Of a stretch of 64,000 nucleotides of DNA, positions 22,640-36,401 are shown one piece after another. The DNA is taken from contig CM038912.1 of assembly GCA_021904315.1 (NCBI GenBank), forward strand, positions 24,650,949-24,714,948, given 5' to 3'. Under the pieces are notes generated by a model that saw only the letters and a program-made list of their open reading frames with translations, did not search any database and had not been told where the DNA came from. Numbering within the stretch: the first letter of the stretch is position 1; each line of letters begins with the position of its first letter. A program made the position numbers and the translations under genes. The stretch is from Sphagnum magellanicum. Taxonomy: Eukaryota > Streptophyta > Sphagnopsida > Sphagnales > Sphagnaceae.

Positions 22640-25600
22640 TATTTCATGTCATATTAACTTGGGACCTTATATGTCCATGTCAAAAATAATAATTAAAAAT
22701 TATCTAATGCAACATGTGACTATCCAAAACAACTAAAAGACATTTCAATAAAAATGTTTTAATCAATTAGTCCTTTTTTACTAAAACCATATAAGTTGCA
22801 TATTAATTGATTTTGTCATATTTCATTAAAAACTTAGTGAATTTGGGTAGTGGAAAAAGACAAGATTTCTTCTTGTGCCTTGATATCACTTCATAAACTT
22901 AGGAAACATGAACTAGTCCCAAAGCGAGATTCAATCCAATCATGCTCACCAAATATGTTTTAGCATATAAAATTCAAATACAATGTTAATTTATTGTTTG
23001 ACAAGCAAAATCAACTTCTAACAAATTGAAGGCAGCAACAACTAACCTTGTTTATGGATACAACCAATTGTGGAGCGAAGGCATGGCAATTACCTAGCTC
23101 ACACCCATTTTGTTGTGTAATTTGGAAGTAATCCAATAATAGTCATTACCAAAAGGACAAAATGACTTCAATGAAAATGAACCATCATCACCAACATTTA
23201 TACACCTTCACCTTTTCAAGTGAAACATTTTAGGGCATCTTCATTATTTCAAATCTATGATATGTTGGGTCATGAACACATTTATCAAGATGGTTTCATA
23301 ACTATTATTTTCTATGCCAACAAGCTCTTCTAGTGCCACTATGAAATAAGGCACCATTCATCCCTATGCACTATGCACGTTGTTTGTATTTAGGATCCAT
23401 ACTTCGTATAAGAATGTGATGTTTACAATAATATGAAAATCAAAGTTTTTCAATTTGTCCAATTTTACTACCTTATCCATTTCATTTATTATTTGAAAAA
23501 ATGTTTCAAATATTGATTACACATGTGATTTTTACCTAGTGACATTCACTAATGTGACTTTATTGACTATTTAATCAAATTGGATAAGAAAGGGACTTTG
23601 AACAAGATAGACAATGGTATTGTTTAAATAGAACATCATGTTGAATCGTGAATAACATTTTGCTTTGGCAATATATTATGAGTGTATTGGATTTTCACCA
23701 TTAAAATTTTCATTGTGAAGTAGTTTGCACACCAAGACAAAAACTCATAGTCTTCACACACAAAATTATGTAATTTTTGATTAATTTGGTCACCCAACCC
23801 TAACAAACACCCATACAACTCTAGAAACTAATTAATGATTTATTTCTAATATGGTGGCCACTATTGCATGATTGCATTACAAAAGGAAGTTGGTTTGTGG
23901 TTAAAACTTTATTTTAATGTTTTTATGTGTAAATATGTTTATAATTTGAACTATAATCATTAGACAATATTTATTAATCTTAAATATCACTAAATGTGTA
24001 CTTTGAAATTTTCATATACTTACACCTATAGTGAAGAAAAACTTTGAGATATAATAAAACCAATGTTTATTAAGTTCTTTTGATTGTCATGTTTCTAATT
24101 GAATGACTAGACACATCATTTGATACTTTTGCATTTACTCTTTTACAACCTAGCTTTAATGAAAATATAATAAAGTGGATGAATTGTCATTCCATGTTCG
24201 ATTTGTAAAAAATCATTTCCCTGAGTTAAAAATAGTTATGGTTGTTATTTAAATTTTTGCTTCTTTTAATACACAATCATTAACAAAGTTATCCACACAT
24301 GGTAAATGTTGTTCATTTTAGAATAAAACGAAAGTGCATTAGTCCATGGTTGAATATCAATAATATTTCCATTTGAATGAAAATGATTTACTTCTATCAC
24401 ATAATCTTATGTTTTATACTTCATAAATATGATAAAGTATATAATTCTATGACAATATGAAGATTTTAAACCAAGATTTGAAAAACTACACATTTATTCT
24501 TGTCAAATGAATTGTGTATGTGTGTGTGTGTGTATAATGTAATGTTTTTTGGAATGTATCATGTGATAATGTCACATAGAACATGACTAATTATAACACC
24601 AAGTTGAAATTTAAAACATTTAAATTTTGTTGTAATTTGTTATGAATTTTGGACACTTTAGGGTTGAATATAATCAAATGTAAAATTAAAATTCTGAAAT
24701 GAAAACCACACACGCATGGTCTAATTAATAGGAATGTATAATGAGATTTACATAATTAATGTGTTAATTATGATATTTTAACCAACAATGATTTTGTCTA
24801 AACGATGTATAAGGTAAATTTTGGCCAAATCAAATTTTTAGTAATTTTCATTTAAAAAAAACAAAAGCAGATTAAATGATATAATTTTGTGATCAAAAGT
24901 GCAAAACCACATGTATGACAAATTAAAATCAATTTTAAAGTTGGAAAATATTTGATTTTGATGCATCATGATATATTTTATTATATAATAAATTTTATTT
25001 AAATAAATTTTTATATAAATTAAATTGAAGTGCTTTTCTTGCATTTTTATAAGTTTGGGTGTGCCTTGCATGAAAATTGGATAGGCTTGAAATTTTTGCA
25101 GATCAAGTGTAGATTGGAAATTTTCGCACTGCAAGGATTTCCAACCTACCCTTGCTATGTCATCGCTGGCAGAGCTCAATGACAACAATAGCGAGCCAAT
25201 GCTCGCCTAGAGCCTTTTGCTGCATGGCTCAACACCGTGCCTTAAGCTAAGCCGAAAATAGGGCGACGATTTATGTGTTGCCTTGCTAGGTTAAGCTCTC
25301 TCTAAGCTTTTAGGGCTATTATCTATTGCCAAGGGCGAAAACTACCAAGCTAAGAGCCGAAAGCCGAAGACCATGGCTTTTTGAATGAATTATCATAAAT
25401 AATGATTATATATATATTTTTATAAATTTTTATAAATACATTAAATTGAATCATGGAGACATATAATTTCCTTCAAATGTTTAATTACTTTCATTCTATT
25501 AAAAATTATTTCAAAATATCCATAGTCCCAAGGAAAAAACCTTGAAGGATATATTAATTTTTCTTTACTTCAATTGAATCAAATTTGAAGGTCTAACAAT

Positions 25601-27480
25601 AAGTTTAGTTTGTGAACACAATTAATTTGAAAAACAGTTCCTACACATGATTTGAGATTTTGTGAACCTTGTCCAATTCAATGATTAGATTTTTGAAACA
25701 ACTTGGAGAAAAATGGTCATTTGTTTTTATTTGAGCAAGACACAAGAGAAAATGCATTTCAAGGTTTAGACATGTCAAATGATTTGAAACAAATTCCAAT
25801 GACGAGTAATCAACATTGGTATAGGGGTTTTTTTGGAATCCTTAATATGGTCGTCCATGGACCATTCCAAAGAGAATCTTAGAAATAACTACCCCATTTT
25901 CAGGACTATCTATTTCATTTCTTTCTTAATAACCATTTTTTTCCCCTATGAATGTTCATAATAACTGTAATTTCATTTTATAATTACCTCATTCTTTTTC
26001 CTTGTCCACCAACATGGATATGAAAAAAAAACCAATGTGTCCTTTCATGTCCATGAAATGTATATTAATTAAGTAAAATTTGACATTGACATAAATAATG
26101 ATAAATCATTGAAAACCATATGAGAACACAAGAAAAATATAAAATAGTTGATCGTCACAGGTAATGCACAATTATGCGAAGCCCAAATATGTTATAACAA
26201 TGTGTTGATATATTTATCACAACATGAAAGTGTGATGAGTTGATGGAAGGATTTGGTTTGTGACCACGGATGTCAAGGGTTCAAATTTTTCTTTGTGGCG
26301 TATTATATTTGCAAGCTATTATATGTTTAATGGGTTAGGCTGCCTACAACCTATGACATATATGACCTAATTTACCTACTTACCTACATATTCACAATTG
26401 TAATTTGGTTATATCTAACCTATTTGTATGAACTACCTATTGTTTGGGTCATGAATCATGATGTACCTATGTTCTACTTACATACCTTTTTACATCCTAC
26501 CTATAACTTACCTACCTATGGGGGGAAAAAAAAACATTATTGCCAAAAAGTGTCCAAAAATAATAGATCATGATTATTGTTCTTGGTCATCAATAAATGA
26601 ATTGGGGGAGGAGGGGGATTATATATACATATAATTGTTTGTTGCCCAAAAAATTTCTTGACCACAATTTGTTGTTTGAATTGACTAGTCAAAAGGTCCA
26701 ACACTCAACCAATATAAAAAGATCACTAATCAAATTGGCCACGTTCAAAACAACTTGTCCAAAATGTCTAATTGAACTTTGAAACAAAAATCATAAGAAA
26801 TTTCAAACCTTGGGTTTTGAGGTTCACAATTATAGAAATAAATGTGTCATTATTCCACTACATATATTTTGATTTTCATGTGTCCCTTAAATGCACTTGG
26901 ACCCAAAAAAAAGTATTAAAAAAAATCCTTCATTGTTTTTGTTGCATGTAATAAAAGTTTTTCCATTTTCACGAAGATATTTTCGAATAATCTTCACTAT
27001 CTAAACTTTATTTTATGGGGACACCATGTACTAGTGTACCATTTTTTTATGAACTTTTACCAACCACTACAAATCATGGGCCTCAATGCATTTATGACAT
27101 AAAAAATGACCATTGTTGTAACATCTCCGATGGCACTTTGGCAATAGTTAAGGATGGTTTAAATTATTTGATTCCTTAAAAACAAGTCAAATAATCAAAT
27201 TGGTGTTTGATATTGTTGGTTTATTGCATCAACCATACTTTCCTTATAAACTAACAAATGTTGTTTTAGGCAATTATTTGTGTTCATATTGCAATAAAAT
27301 TTTAAAACACTTTGTCGTGTACTCCAAAATGCAACATATGTTTATGTGTTCAAAATTGGTTTATTAATAGTAATATAGTTGTTACAGTACACAAGCTTTT
27401 TAAAGAAGTAGAAGAAAATATATTAACATGAAAATTTCAAAAGCAACTTCCATCAAGCTATCAAAAAACATAATTAAAAA
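22640..27480. other. AT-rich intergenic DNA with a GC-richer patch
   Basis: No gene is recognised. A short TG microsatellite lies near 24,510-24,532. A compositionally different, GC-richer patch lies at about 25,135-25,385 (words such as GGCTCAACACCGTGCC and AAGAGCCGAAAGCCGAAG). It is probably a fragment of another repeat. A CCTA-rich stretch lies at about 26,340-26,525. Frames such as 24,838-25,188 (minus) look like chance openings. Confidence 0.45.
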
Positions 27481-27484
27481 CAAA

Positions 27485-30184
27485 CTAAACCTTCATTCTC
27501 AAGGGGACTGGCTTCCATGTTGAGAATGCACACATAATTGCATTCTTCCATCCTATAAATAACCAACCATCATCTTTCCCAATGCCAAAACGTTTATCAT
27601 AAAAACCCAATGTGGATTCATAATTAACTTTTTGAGTTACATTTTTAAATGGTAAGGGCCTTTGTATGAATCATGATTGTTGAATGCATCTTTGCCATTG
27701 CTTGTAGGATTCAAAGCGTTCCACTCTTGATGTGCCCTCACAAGCAATAACGTTTAAGATTTGCCTACCAAAAATATTTTTTCTTAATAACAATTTTATG
27801 TTTTTGAGAAATACTTGAATTGACTACATCCAATGTCTCAAAATGGATTGAATAATGTTTGATGGTTTTAGAAAGATGAAATATGAAAAAAGGTTCATTA
27901 CAACTTGCATTCTCCACTCCTATTACAAAAACCTTCACAACACCGTAAACCCCATGAGATTTATGGAATGAAGTTGATGTTATCATAATTTAATTTGTAG
28001 GATAAACCATGGAGATGTTGATACAAGATAAACTAACAACATTATTCACATGTTGAGAATAGGTGTGAATGGCATTCGATATAAAATAACCAATAATCCA
28101 ATATCAAATATTTGAAACAATCATTTAGATGTAATCATGTAGTGGTAATTTGCATACCTTTGGATTCATGGTTCGAATCATTTTGAGTACAAGTAATTGA
28201 AGGTTTGCTAGTACAACTTGATTATTTGGAAGGTGTTGAAGTCTAAAAAAATAATTGATTGCTAGCACTTCACCCTCCCTCAAGTGAAGTTGGTCTAGTG
28301 TTATGTTTTCCCATTCTTTGGCAATAGTAATGTATTCAAATGGCACTCCACGTAACTTTGTAAATTTAACCAATCGTTGGCCAGTTTCTTGAACCCTTTT
28401 TAATGATGTAGAGTTTGGCTCTCTAAGGTGATCAATCCCTAAAATCCCATTTCAATACCACATGCAAAAGTTAACCAATTAAAGGGTGTGAAATGTAACG
28501 TATCCTATTTCAATTGAATCTTGACAATAAGATGAAAAATATAGTACCTGTGATTCAAAGGTGTGGTGGCCCTTTGGGTTTCTTTCCAAGTTCTTTAATG
28601 AGACATGGCCAATGCAACCCATATAGGATGCCATAGTCAATGACATGCACGTGTGTAACACCTTTGAAAGCGTCTAGGATTTGTGTAGTGCAAAATTGGA
28701 TGCCAAATTTCATATATGGCACATCCATGACAATTGATCTATAGGTTCGCAAAATTGTACTAGTGGAAGGGCTATTGTTATCAAGTGATGTGTAAAATTG
28801 TGCACTAGTTCCAGACATTTTTGCAACCTAAAATTCAATTACAAATATGATATGAAAAAAAAACCCACATGAAAACATCAAATTCAAATATATACATTTC
28901 TAACACTTAATGTCCACCTTGCATGACTATAACAAGATGCATGAAATCAATTTTCAAAATTTAAAACCATTTTATCAATCATTTTATGATATTTTACCAA
29001 GGCATTTATAATGTAATGAGCCATGTGTTGTACACCATTTCCATTTGGTGATGAAAGTTTTTGTAATTGTTTGAGTGGCCATTCTCAAATCATTTTGTTT
29101 GATTGTTTTTCCACACCTAAAATAGGCTACTACATAGTTAATATACATGCACATAGATTTTGTTAATGTAATAACTAACTTCTTTCACAACATGGAAACA
29201 AGTTTTATATATCATCTCATACCTTGACATTAAGATTTTGTAAAAGGTTGTCTTTATAAACTCCACAATGAACAATGAGGTTATGCACAAACCTATTTGG
29301 GAACTTGGTCTAACAATAAAGGAAAAAAATTAACTTGATCAAACTTTGTGTTGGTGATGTGCACACAGGAGTAATCAATGAAAATTGAACAAAAGTGAAT
29401 TAGGCCATACTTGTGGATGGTCTCACTTGAGAAGTAAAATTGGGAGATGATTGTCATCACCAAACTCAAATGCAAAATCGACATTGTGTTGGACCTTTTC
29501 ACCACCATGTGGAAGACACATAGCCACCGTTGCACTAATGTATTCATTTTTTGAATCATTTTCACCCAATATATTCCCATACTCATGCACCAAATGATCT
29601 TCAAATAACTCTTGTGGCAATTGGTTGATGTCCAAAAATTCGTTTTTGCAAATATTGTTGGAATCTATTTCCCCCACAACTTCCATGTTTCCACAAATGT
29701 CCGTCTCATTGATAGGTGGTACAAAATCTTCACCAATAAGGTTAGCAAACTCTTTTTGTAGGGCTTGGCAAATTGTACACTCTAGACCCATACAAACTTT
29801 GTCATCTATGTCTTCTTCCATGAGTATGGCATCAAAATAAGTCATCATATTGGGTTCAGATTTTTCACCAAATTTCAAATCTCCAACATTGGTCAATGTT
29901 TTAGATGAAAGTGGTTCATGGTTAGGAAAATTAGAACATTGGATAAAATCCTTGGTAGAATATGAATATAGTAATAGGGGAAAAAGCTTTTCAGTAAGAT
30001 GTGAAGACAATGATTTGTGAATCAAAGGTTCTACATCAATTTGATATTGAATTCTATGAGAAGTAGTGAAAGAGAAAGGAGATGACTCATTTTTTTGTAC
30101 CTTAGGCAATTGTGATTGTAGCCATGCTTGTTGCAACTTTGTTGTTAATGGCAACAAGTCGCCTTTTTCAACTAAATTGCTTTA
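27485..30184 (-). pseudogene. GRAS transcription-factor pseudogene, LISCL-type, with introns
   Basis: GRAS proteins are nuclear transcription regulators. The N-terminal part (244-residue open stretch, about 30,157-29,426) contains YFDAILMEEDIDDK near residues 107-120, like the acidic MLMEED motif of SCL9/14/33-type proteins. The GRAS domain follows in pieces: LIVHC (about 29,280), LKQLQKLSSPNGNG (about 29,070), HVIDYGILYG (the VHIID motif, 28,827-28,548), GVPFEYITIAKEWEN (PFYRE region, 28,438-28,158), then NEPFF, NVIACEG, RVERFESYKQW and a SAW-like GWLFIGWKNAI ending at a stop at 27,485. Conserved pieces join cleanly across GT-AG introns 28,997-28,828, 28,547-28,439 and 28,157-27,933; another is possible at 29,426-29,310. 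It is broken: TGA at 28,555-28,557 and at 27,671-27,673 (both look like CGA to TGA changes), a one-base frameshift before NVIACEG, another after DLRMAT, and a ~150-bp insertion near 29,116-29,261. No start codon was found. Confidence 0.85.
29110..29267. mobile_element. Small insertion in the GRAS pseudogene with direct repeats
   Basis: The hexamer TCCACA (TGTGGA on the coding strand) occurs at both 29,110-29,115 and 29,262-29,267. Removing the DNA between them, with one hexamer, leaves the conserved GRAS reading continuous from LIVHCG into the NDLRMAT segment. That fits a ~150-bp insertion with a 6-bp target duplication. The insert has intron-like GTATGAG and TTTTAG words, so an intron with shifted splice sites is the alternative. 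The insert itself is unrecognised. Confidence 0.45.
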
Positions 30185-30464
30185 CTTGTTGGAAAAGGCT
30201 ATTGCTTGAAATACATATATCCACATACAACTTTTTTGTCTTTGCTTTGTGTTATGAGATATGTATGATCCAAGCAATCTTTCTTTCTTTCATGATTGTC
30301 AAGATTCCCATTATATTCCTTAAAGTCTTTTAAACAATTTCACATTTTTACTATGTTTTGTTTATTTGAAATTTCTTTTCATTACTATTTTTCAAACTCT
30401 AAGAAGAGATTGAAATGCCCAAATCCAAAGGATAGTAAGTTAATAAACAACTCACCTTCATGGT

Positions 30465-31330
30465 ACACTCTTGGTATCTTCGGAAAGCACTGGATAGGGG
30501 GTGCATCAACTCTGTTCAAGACTGTTTGGAGTTACAGTGTGAAAGCTATTAATTATTGAACCATTTTCTCAACTAAAACTAAGTAAAAAGTTTGAAACTG
30601 AAAACTGTGTTGGAATTTGGGGGTTTTCTTGGTGTTGTAAAGACTTGGCGAGTCAGATTTAATAGAGTTTATTTCACAATTTTCAAAGCTAAAGTGTGAA
30701 AGAAATTGATTTTTGAGTAGATTTTTGTTCTGGAAATTCAAACAAATTGCAAAATTTGGGTTTGGGGAAATTCAGTTGAGCCTTCAATGTGTTCACACTT
30801 GGGCCAATGGCACATGCTACACTAGTCTATCTATGAAGCAAGGTAGTTTATTTTGTTTTGTTGGCTGAATCTCCCTCCCAGAGTGTTTCATCCTGCACTC
30901 TTGGTATCGCTGGAAAGTTCTTGATGAGTAAGGGTGCACCAACTTGGTTTGAGACTGTTTGGAGCTATGGTGTGGAAGCTATTGATTATTGAACCATTTT
31001 TTAAATGAAAATTAAAAAGAATATAAAATGAAACTCTATTGGAATTTGGGGGTGTTCATGATATTGTTGGAAAGCCCTCAACAAGTCAGATTTAATAAAG
31101 TTCATTTCACAATTTTCATAACTAAGGTGTGGAAGATATTGATTTTTGAGTGTATTTTGTTGCTGGAAATTCAAACAAATTGAAACAAATTGGGTTGGGA
31201 AGGAAAAATCTGTTGGACCCTCATTGTGTTCACATTACTGAATTTTAGAAAATTTCAAATTCTGAGAATGTGAAAAATAAAGAATGTGCTCACACCTGGG
31301 CCAACTTGTGTTCACACACAGGCTACACTA
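30465..31330. repeat. Two ~430-bp tandem units
   Basis: Units of about 30,465-30,895 and 30,896-31,330 share the order CACTCTTGGTATC, GACTGTTTGGAG, GAAGCTATT.ATTATTGAACC, GGAATTTGGGGGT, CAGATTTAATA, ATTGATTTTTGAGT and CTGGAAATTCAAAC. The style resembles plant LTR sequence, but no TG...CA ends or target duplications were found. The units have diverged moderately. They are non-coding. Confidence 0.65.
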
Positions 31331-33790
31331 GTGGAATAAAAGGTGGAAAATTTTATGAAATTTTGGTCTGTCACTACTCACTACAGGGCTAGGTGGCTGG
31401 GTGCCAGAGTGGGGGCATGTCCTCGTCACCAATCAGGTTGTATAGCCATTTTTCCATGGTCCATAACATGTTTATAGCCATATTCCTGTATCTCTAGTCA
31501 CCCAGCACTTTTTGCAAAAGTGAAAAAAAAAAGGACTGGTGTTCTACTATGCCCTATGAACTAGGGGGTTTTTTTTTTCCAACTGTGTGATACTGAAAAT
31601 TTGGGGAAATGTTCCAAAAATTAGCAAAATTAGCTGAATTAGCTGAAAGTCTTAATTCCAAAAATTTCCCAATTGTCTGGTCAAAAAGTCACAAATTTTG
31701 TTGAAATAAGTCACTGCTGTGGATCAGTCTTTTGTTTTCAATTTTGTAATGCAGCCATGGTAGTTAGCATCCCAAAACAGATATTGGTATCATTGTTTCT
31801 TTTACTGGCGAATTTTTGCCTTATTTCAACCTAAAAACTATGGTTTCAACCGTCCTATGCAAAGGATTTTTCATGGAAAAAAAATGACCCAAATTTGCCA
31901 GATTTTGAAGAAAAGAAACTTTCAATTGCCAGATTTTTTATGATAATTTCCAGTAGGTAGCCGTCAAGAATATAGAAAGATTCTGCTGTTTTTTTCTACT
32001 TTCAGCTACCAAATTTGGCTAAATTATTTTCTGAATCATTGCCACTCTGGCTACATCACAAAATCCTTAAAAAAAAACCATGATTGGGATTAAACGCAAC
32101 ACTGTCCCCAGCTGCTAGGTACTAGGGTAGACCAGCCCATCACCAATCACCTGCCTATGACCGAACATTTATTTATATCTTCGTCATATGTGCTTCATTG
32201 TGAGTGGTTAAAAATATTATGGGAGCATTACCTCAAACTCTAAAAATTATCTTTGAAGTGCAAAGGAATAGGATTAATGAAAAAATAACAAGACAAATAA
32301 GCTTTCCCACTTACAAAATGTGTTTTTTTTTCTTTTTTTTTGTTTGGACCCCTTCTACTTTCAGACCTCATAACCTTTTTATTTCTTATTCATTTTAAAT
32401 GATTTAAAATGCTATAAGAATGCCACCTGAAGTTCTACAATTCATCTTTGAACTCTAATAACAAAAGAGAAACATACAAGGAATTTTTTGGGTGTTCAGG
32501 ATCCGGCCTTTGTAGTGTTTGGTGGTTTGTTTTTTTAAGTTTTAAACCCCCTTTAATTGGGGGGGGGGCATAACTTTCTCATTTCTAATCCGTTTTTTAT
32601 TATCATTAGTGTGTCAGATGTGCCTAGAGGAGGGGTTCAAGGTTCTTTTGGACAACAAAAACAACAGAGTCCTCCCCTTGAATCTAGCCTGCCCTGAGAG
32701 CTTAAATGTTCAGTCACCGGTCAATCTACCCTAGGAAGAGGTAAGTTTGTTGGTGCAGCATAGTTTAGTTATTATTAACTGTACATTCACAATTGGAATA
32801 GCCGGTCTTGAGCATTTAGGTATTGCAAAGTGGGGGTGGCTGGCTATATGCGTATTGACTCAAACTTCATTAACTTGTATTCAGTGTGCATACATACCTA
32901 CCTCGATTCCATCTGCATCAAGACTTCTTCTATTCCTTTCAAGTATTCCTGTCAAGTGTGAAAGAAACCCTAGCAAACTCCATTAATCAAAGCACCCAGC
33001 AAGGGGGAAAATAAGGAACAAAGAAAGAGAAGAGAAGAGAAGAGAGAGGAACAAAACCTGACTGAGTTTAAAGAGTGGAGCCGAAAGTGTGTCACAAGTT
33101 ATCTCATGGTGACCCATTCCTCAACTTTTGTTAGCTTTTTTATTTTCATATCTCACTATCAAGAATCAAGGCCCATGCCACATATGGTACTAGCCTAGTA
33201 CCTAGGACTCATGTCTGCCAATAATTTCTCAATTAATTCCTTAAGAGGACTAGCTGAAAAGAAAGAAAAAACTAAGACGAGGAGGCTGGTTAAAATCTTA
33301 GGGAATGCTGCTGTGGTGAACCCCTTTTTCAATTAATTTTTTGATTATAATAATTTTGACAAGATATTGCCAAACATGAGTCAAATGGTGGTGTGGTGGG
33401 TAATATGTCACGTACTAAGAACTATGATGACAGCCTGAGCCCATCAAAATAGGAGAAATTTGATATCTTGAACTTTTAATATACACAACAACTTGGTGAC
33501 TGCCTCAATCAAAATCGTTGCATGTTGCATAGGATTTCTTACAAGTCACTTGGGGCTGAGGGACTAGCAACGATGATGTTAACAAAATTTGTAAGATGTC
33601 CAGCCCCATGTTCAAGCGAATCTTCCCTGTTTCCAGGCTCAAGCCAATCTTCCCTGACAAAAAGAATTATATTCTAAACCTCAAGCCTAAGCCCACTCCT
33701 TTCATGGGCTTTTGGGAATTCCATAGCAACAATAATGCCGAGTCACATTTTTGATGCTGGGGTGCTCAGGATAACATTGCTTTTATGTTG
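31331..33790. other. Unassigned DNA downstream of the tandem units
   Basis: Composition is mixed, with several homopolymer runs (A9 near 31,525, T9 near 31,570, G9 near 32,561) and a purine-rich AGAGAAGAGAAG patch near 33,025-33,050. I recognise no gene. Open frames at 32,204-32,398 and 32,747-32,986 lack family features. Confidence 0.4.
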
Positions 33791-33793
33791 TCA

Positions 33794-33969
33794 TGAATAC
33801 TGTAATACCTTGGTCACTTCAACACACGCTCGTTGAATAAAAAAATTAATTTTGAATACTGTAATAGCTTGGTCATTTCAACACAGGTTTGTCGATTAAT
33901 TAATTGATTTTGAATACTATAATAACTTGGCCAGGTCAACACACATTCATCCAATAATTAATCAATTTT
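33794..33969. repeat. Three ~59-bp tandem units
   Basis: TGAATACTGTAATA begins units at 33,794 and 33,853, and TGAATACTATAATA begins the third at 33,911. All continue with CTTGG.CA..TCAACACA and end in an ATTAAT...TTT segment. The periods are 59 and 58 bp. It is a short minisatellite with no coding content. Confidence 0.75.
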
Positions 33970-36049
33970 GAATTTTTCATTTCAACATATGAAATATTCT
34001 TAAATATTCACTATTATCCTTCACAATACTTTTTTGATTTGGAAGAAATATTTTTTGAAAATTTCAACATTTTTGAAAATAATATAATTAGTGTCAAATT
34101 GGCCAAGGTACTAGGGTAATGGTCAAATCAATTGCTACCGGTGGAGTGTTGTTCCAGAAGCTGAGACTAGATTCTAGCACTTGAAAATCAAATAGAGTTT
34201 TTTTAAAATAAAATAAAACAAGAGTGTCCTAGTCTCTAGAGCCCTTTATAGTTGGATTCGCCAGCCAGCGCCCCCCCCGCCCCCTTTTTTTTTTCCTGTC
34301 ACCAGGTTGTGAAAATTCGCCACCAAAAAAGAAAAACACTGCGGCCCCAAAGGGTTGCAAATTGGCTTCCCAAATTTCTTTGGTATCCTCTAATTTTTTT
34401 AATATCAGCAGGGCCTGGGTTTTTGAAAAAAATAAAATTAAGAGAATTGCGTGGGTCTGGTTGTTTAAAAATTGATGAGGGTATGGCCAGGGGGCAAGGA
34501 TTTCAGATCATTTAAGGCAGTTATCTTGGATGGTTACTGGACAAATACTTTGTGAAGGTACCCTACATGGTTCCTATCAAAATACCTGGTCTCAACTAAC
34601 ATGCCTGGTTCATTGAATTTGAACCCAAATAAAACAAAATTTATTAAAATATTTGCACATTTGCATATTTTAATCTTTAAAAAAATTGATGTTTATGTAT
34701 AGCATTTATATTGTAAGCACAAGAACAAAGATGAACGAGGAACAAAGATGAACAAGAAAGGTGTGGTTCATAAAATGGGTCCACATTCCAAACTCATTGC
34801 ACAATAAGGCCATCATTAAAAAATATATTCTAGAGTTTCATGTTGCATACAACTTCACCACAACATCCACAAAAGTTGCAAAAGTAAGAAATATTCAAAA
34901 TACATCTCTACTAAAGGGAAAGGTGGAGTGATTGTAAATCACGAGTTTTGACAAAATGTCAAGTATGGTGACATTGTGACAGTTGTACATCTCATCATTT
35001 TCAAGTCACTTTAGGAAATTTGCCCATGGCAAATGTAACTAAGAAGCACAACATCAATATCCTAAGCAATAACAATGCCAAAAATTAATTATCAATTACA
35101 TGATCTACCGTGGGTGATATGTGGGATAGCACATAACACAACCCAAGATTTGACGTTTCATGGGTGGTGTCGTTGCTACTCAATAACAAGCAAAAATGTT
35201 AAAAGTACTTATTTCTAGGGAAATCAAACCATTGTTGCGTTTCCATACAATAGTTAACCCCCAAAAACACATATTTGTGAACAATTTTAGATCACCATTG
35301 TGTCCCACAACCACAAAATCATCTACACATTTAAAACTATTTGGAAAAAACAAAGACATAACTTGCAATGAGAATAAATTTTTTATGAAGAAACAATCCT
35401 CTTCTATAGTTCCAAAATGAAGCAACCAAACTTCACATACTATATGGAATACTCACACATTACATTATATATATATATATATATATATATATCTAACACA
35501 CCCACAGTTATATTAATAATCTATTTATATTTGAAGTCTAAAAGGATTTTTCATCTGAGTTTTATGAGAGAACTTCTAATCTTTCATCAATTGAGATTTT
35601 TGTCTCTTCTTATGAGAACTAATCATAATGTTAAAATCCATGTTCTAGTGGCAATCACCATTTCTATCTTCTAGTTCTAGATTTTGGATTTGGTCCCACA
35701 TAAGATGATGACTTTTGATAACATGTTCGACCATTTGTTTGATACACCAAGGTTCAAGTTTACAATTGTTCATTTTTGCATGAGTTTTCATTGTAATTTT
35801 CTTGAAATTTTTTTAAAATTGTTTTGTTTAATAAAAGGTGAAATCATGTTGATGCATTAGAAATCTCCCGCTCCAAATCTTACCAAGAAAAAGGTGATAG
35901 GAATCATGCCTTTGGTGAATTGGTATATGTCATGGTCAACATCAAAATGATCAGGAGAAGTAAATGTTGAAGCACATGCAAAAGAAAGTCAATGCTATAG
36001 ATGACCACAAAATCCCCAACGGAACATAAGATCACACGAAATCTTGGAC
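33970..36049. other. Unassigned DNA with a TA microsatellite
   Basis: A (TA)n microsatellite lies at about 35,465-35,492. Frames on both strands at 35,180-35,425 overlap each other and match nothing I know. A C/T-rich stretch lies near 34,269-34,300. The 3' side of the old copia element should lie at the right edge of this tract, but I could not define its LTR. Confidence 0.4.
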
Positions 36050-36401
36050 TTGAGTTGGATAGTAGGATTCAAGAGCCCATGTAAGGTTGTTGAGCTAATG
36101 CACAAGGTTGACATAGGTGGCAATAAGGACTATAATGTTTAAAATGGTGAAGATAGGGATCATTGTCTAATAATAAATTCTTAACTTTCACACAAATCAC
36201 CAGGGCTTGGATAAGGACTAATGGGTTGTCATGTTCGATAGTGTGAACTAAGGAAAACAAACCCAAGTGTAACATACAATTGTAATGTTTAGTTTTAGGT
36301 AAACTTTTGGTCAAAATTAGGGTTGTCATCGCATTCATGCGTCCGTCCCAATATGACAAACACATTTGGATGCAAATGCACCCCCTACATCATGTCAATA
36401 T

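Noticed and set aside
24838-25188. 116-residue minus-strand frame
   Set aside because: Half of it is AT-driven Lys/Ile/Asn sequence and half comes from the GC-richer patch; no conserved motif.
26220-26300. tRNA-like GGGTTCAAAT word
   Set aside because: No cloverleaf could be drawn around it and no second promoter box is present.
35180-35425. Overlapping 74-81-residue frames on both strands
   Set aside because: Neither resembles a family, and they overlap each other almost exactly; one at least must be chance.
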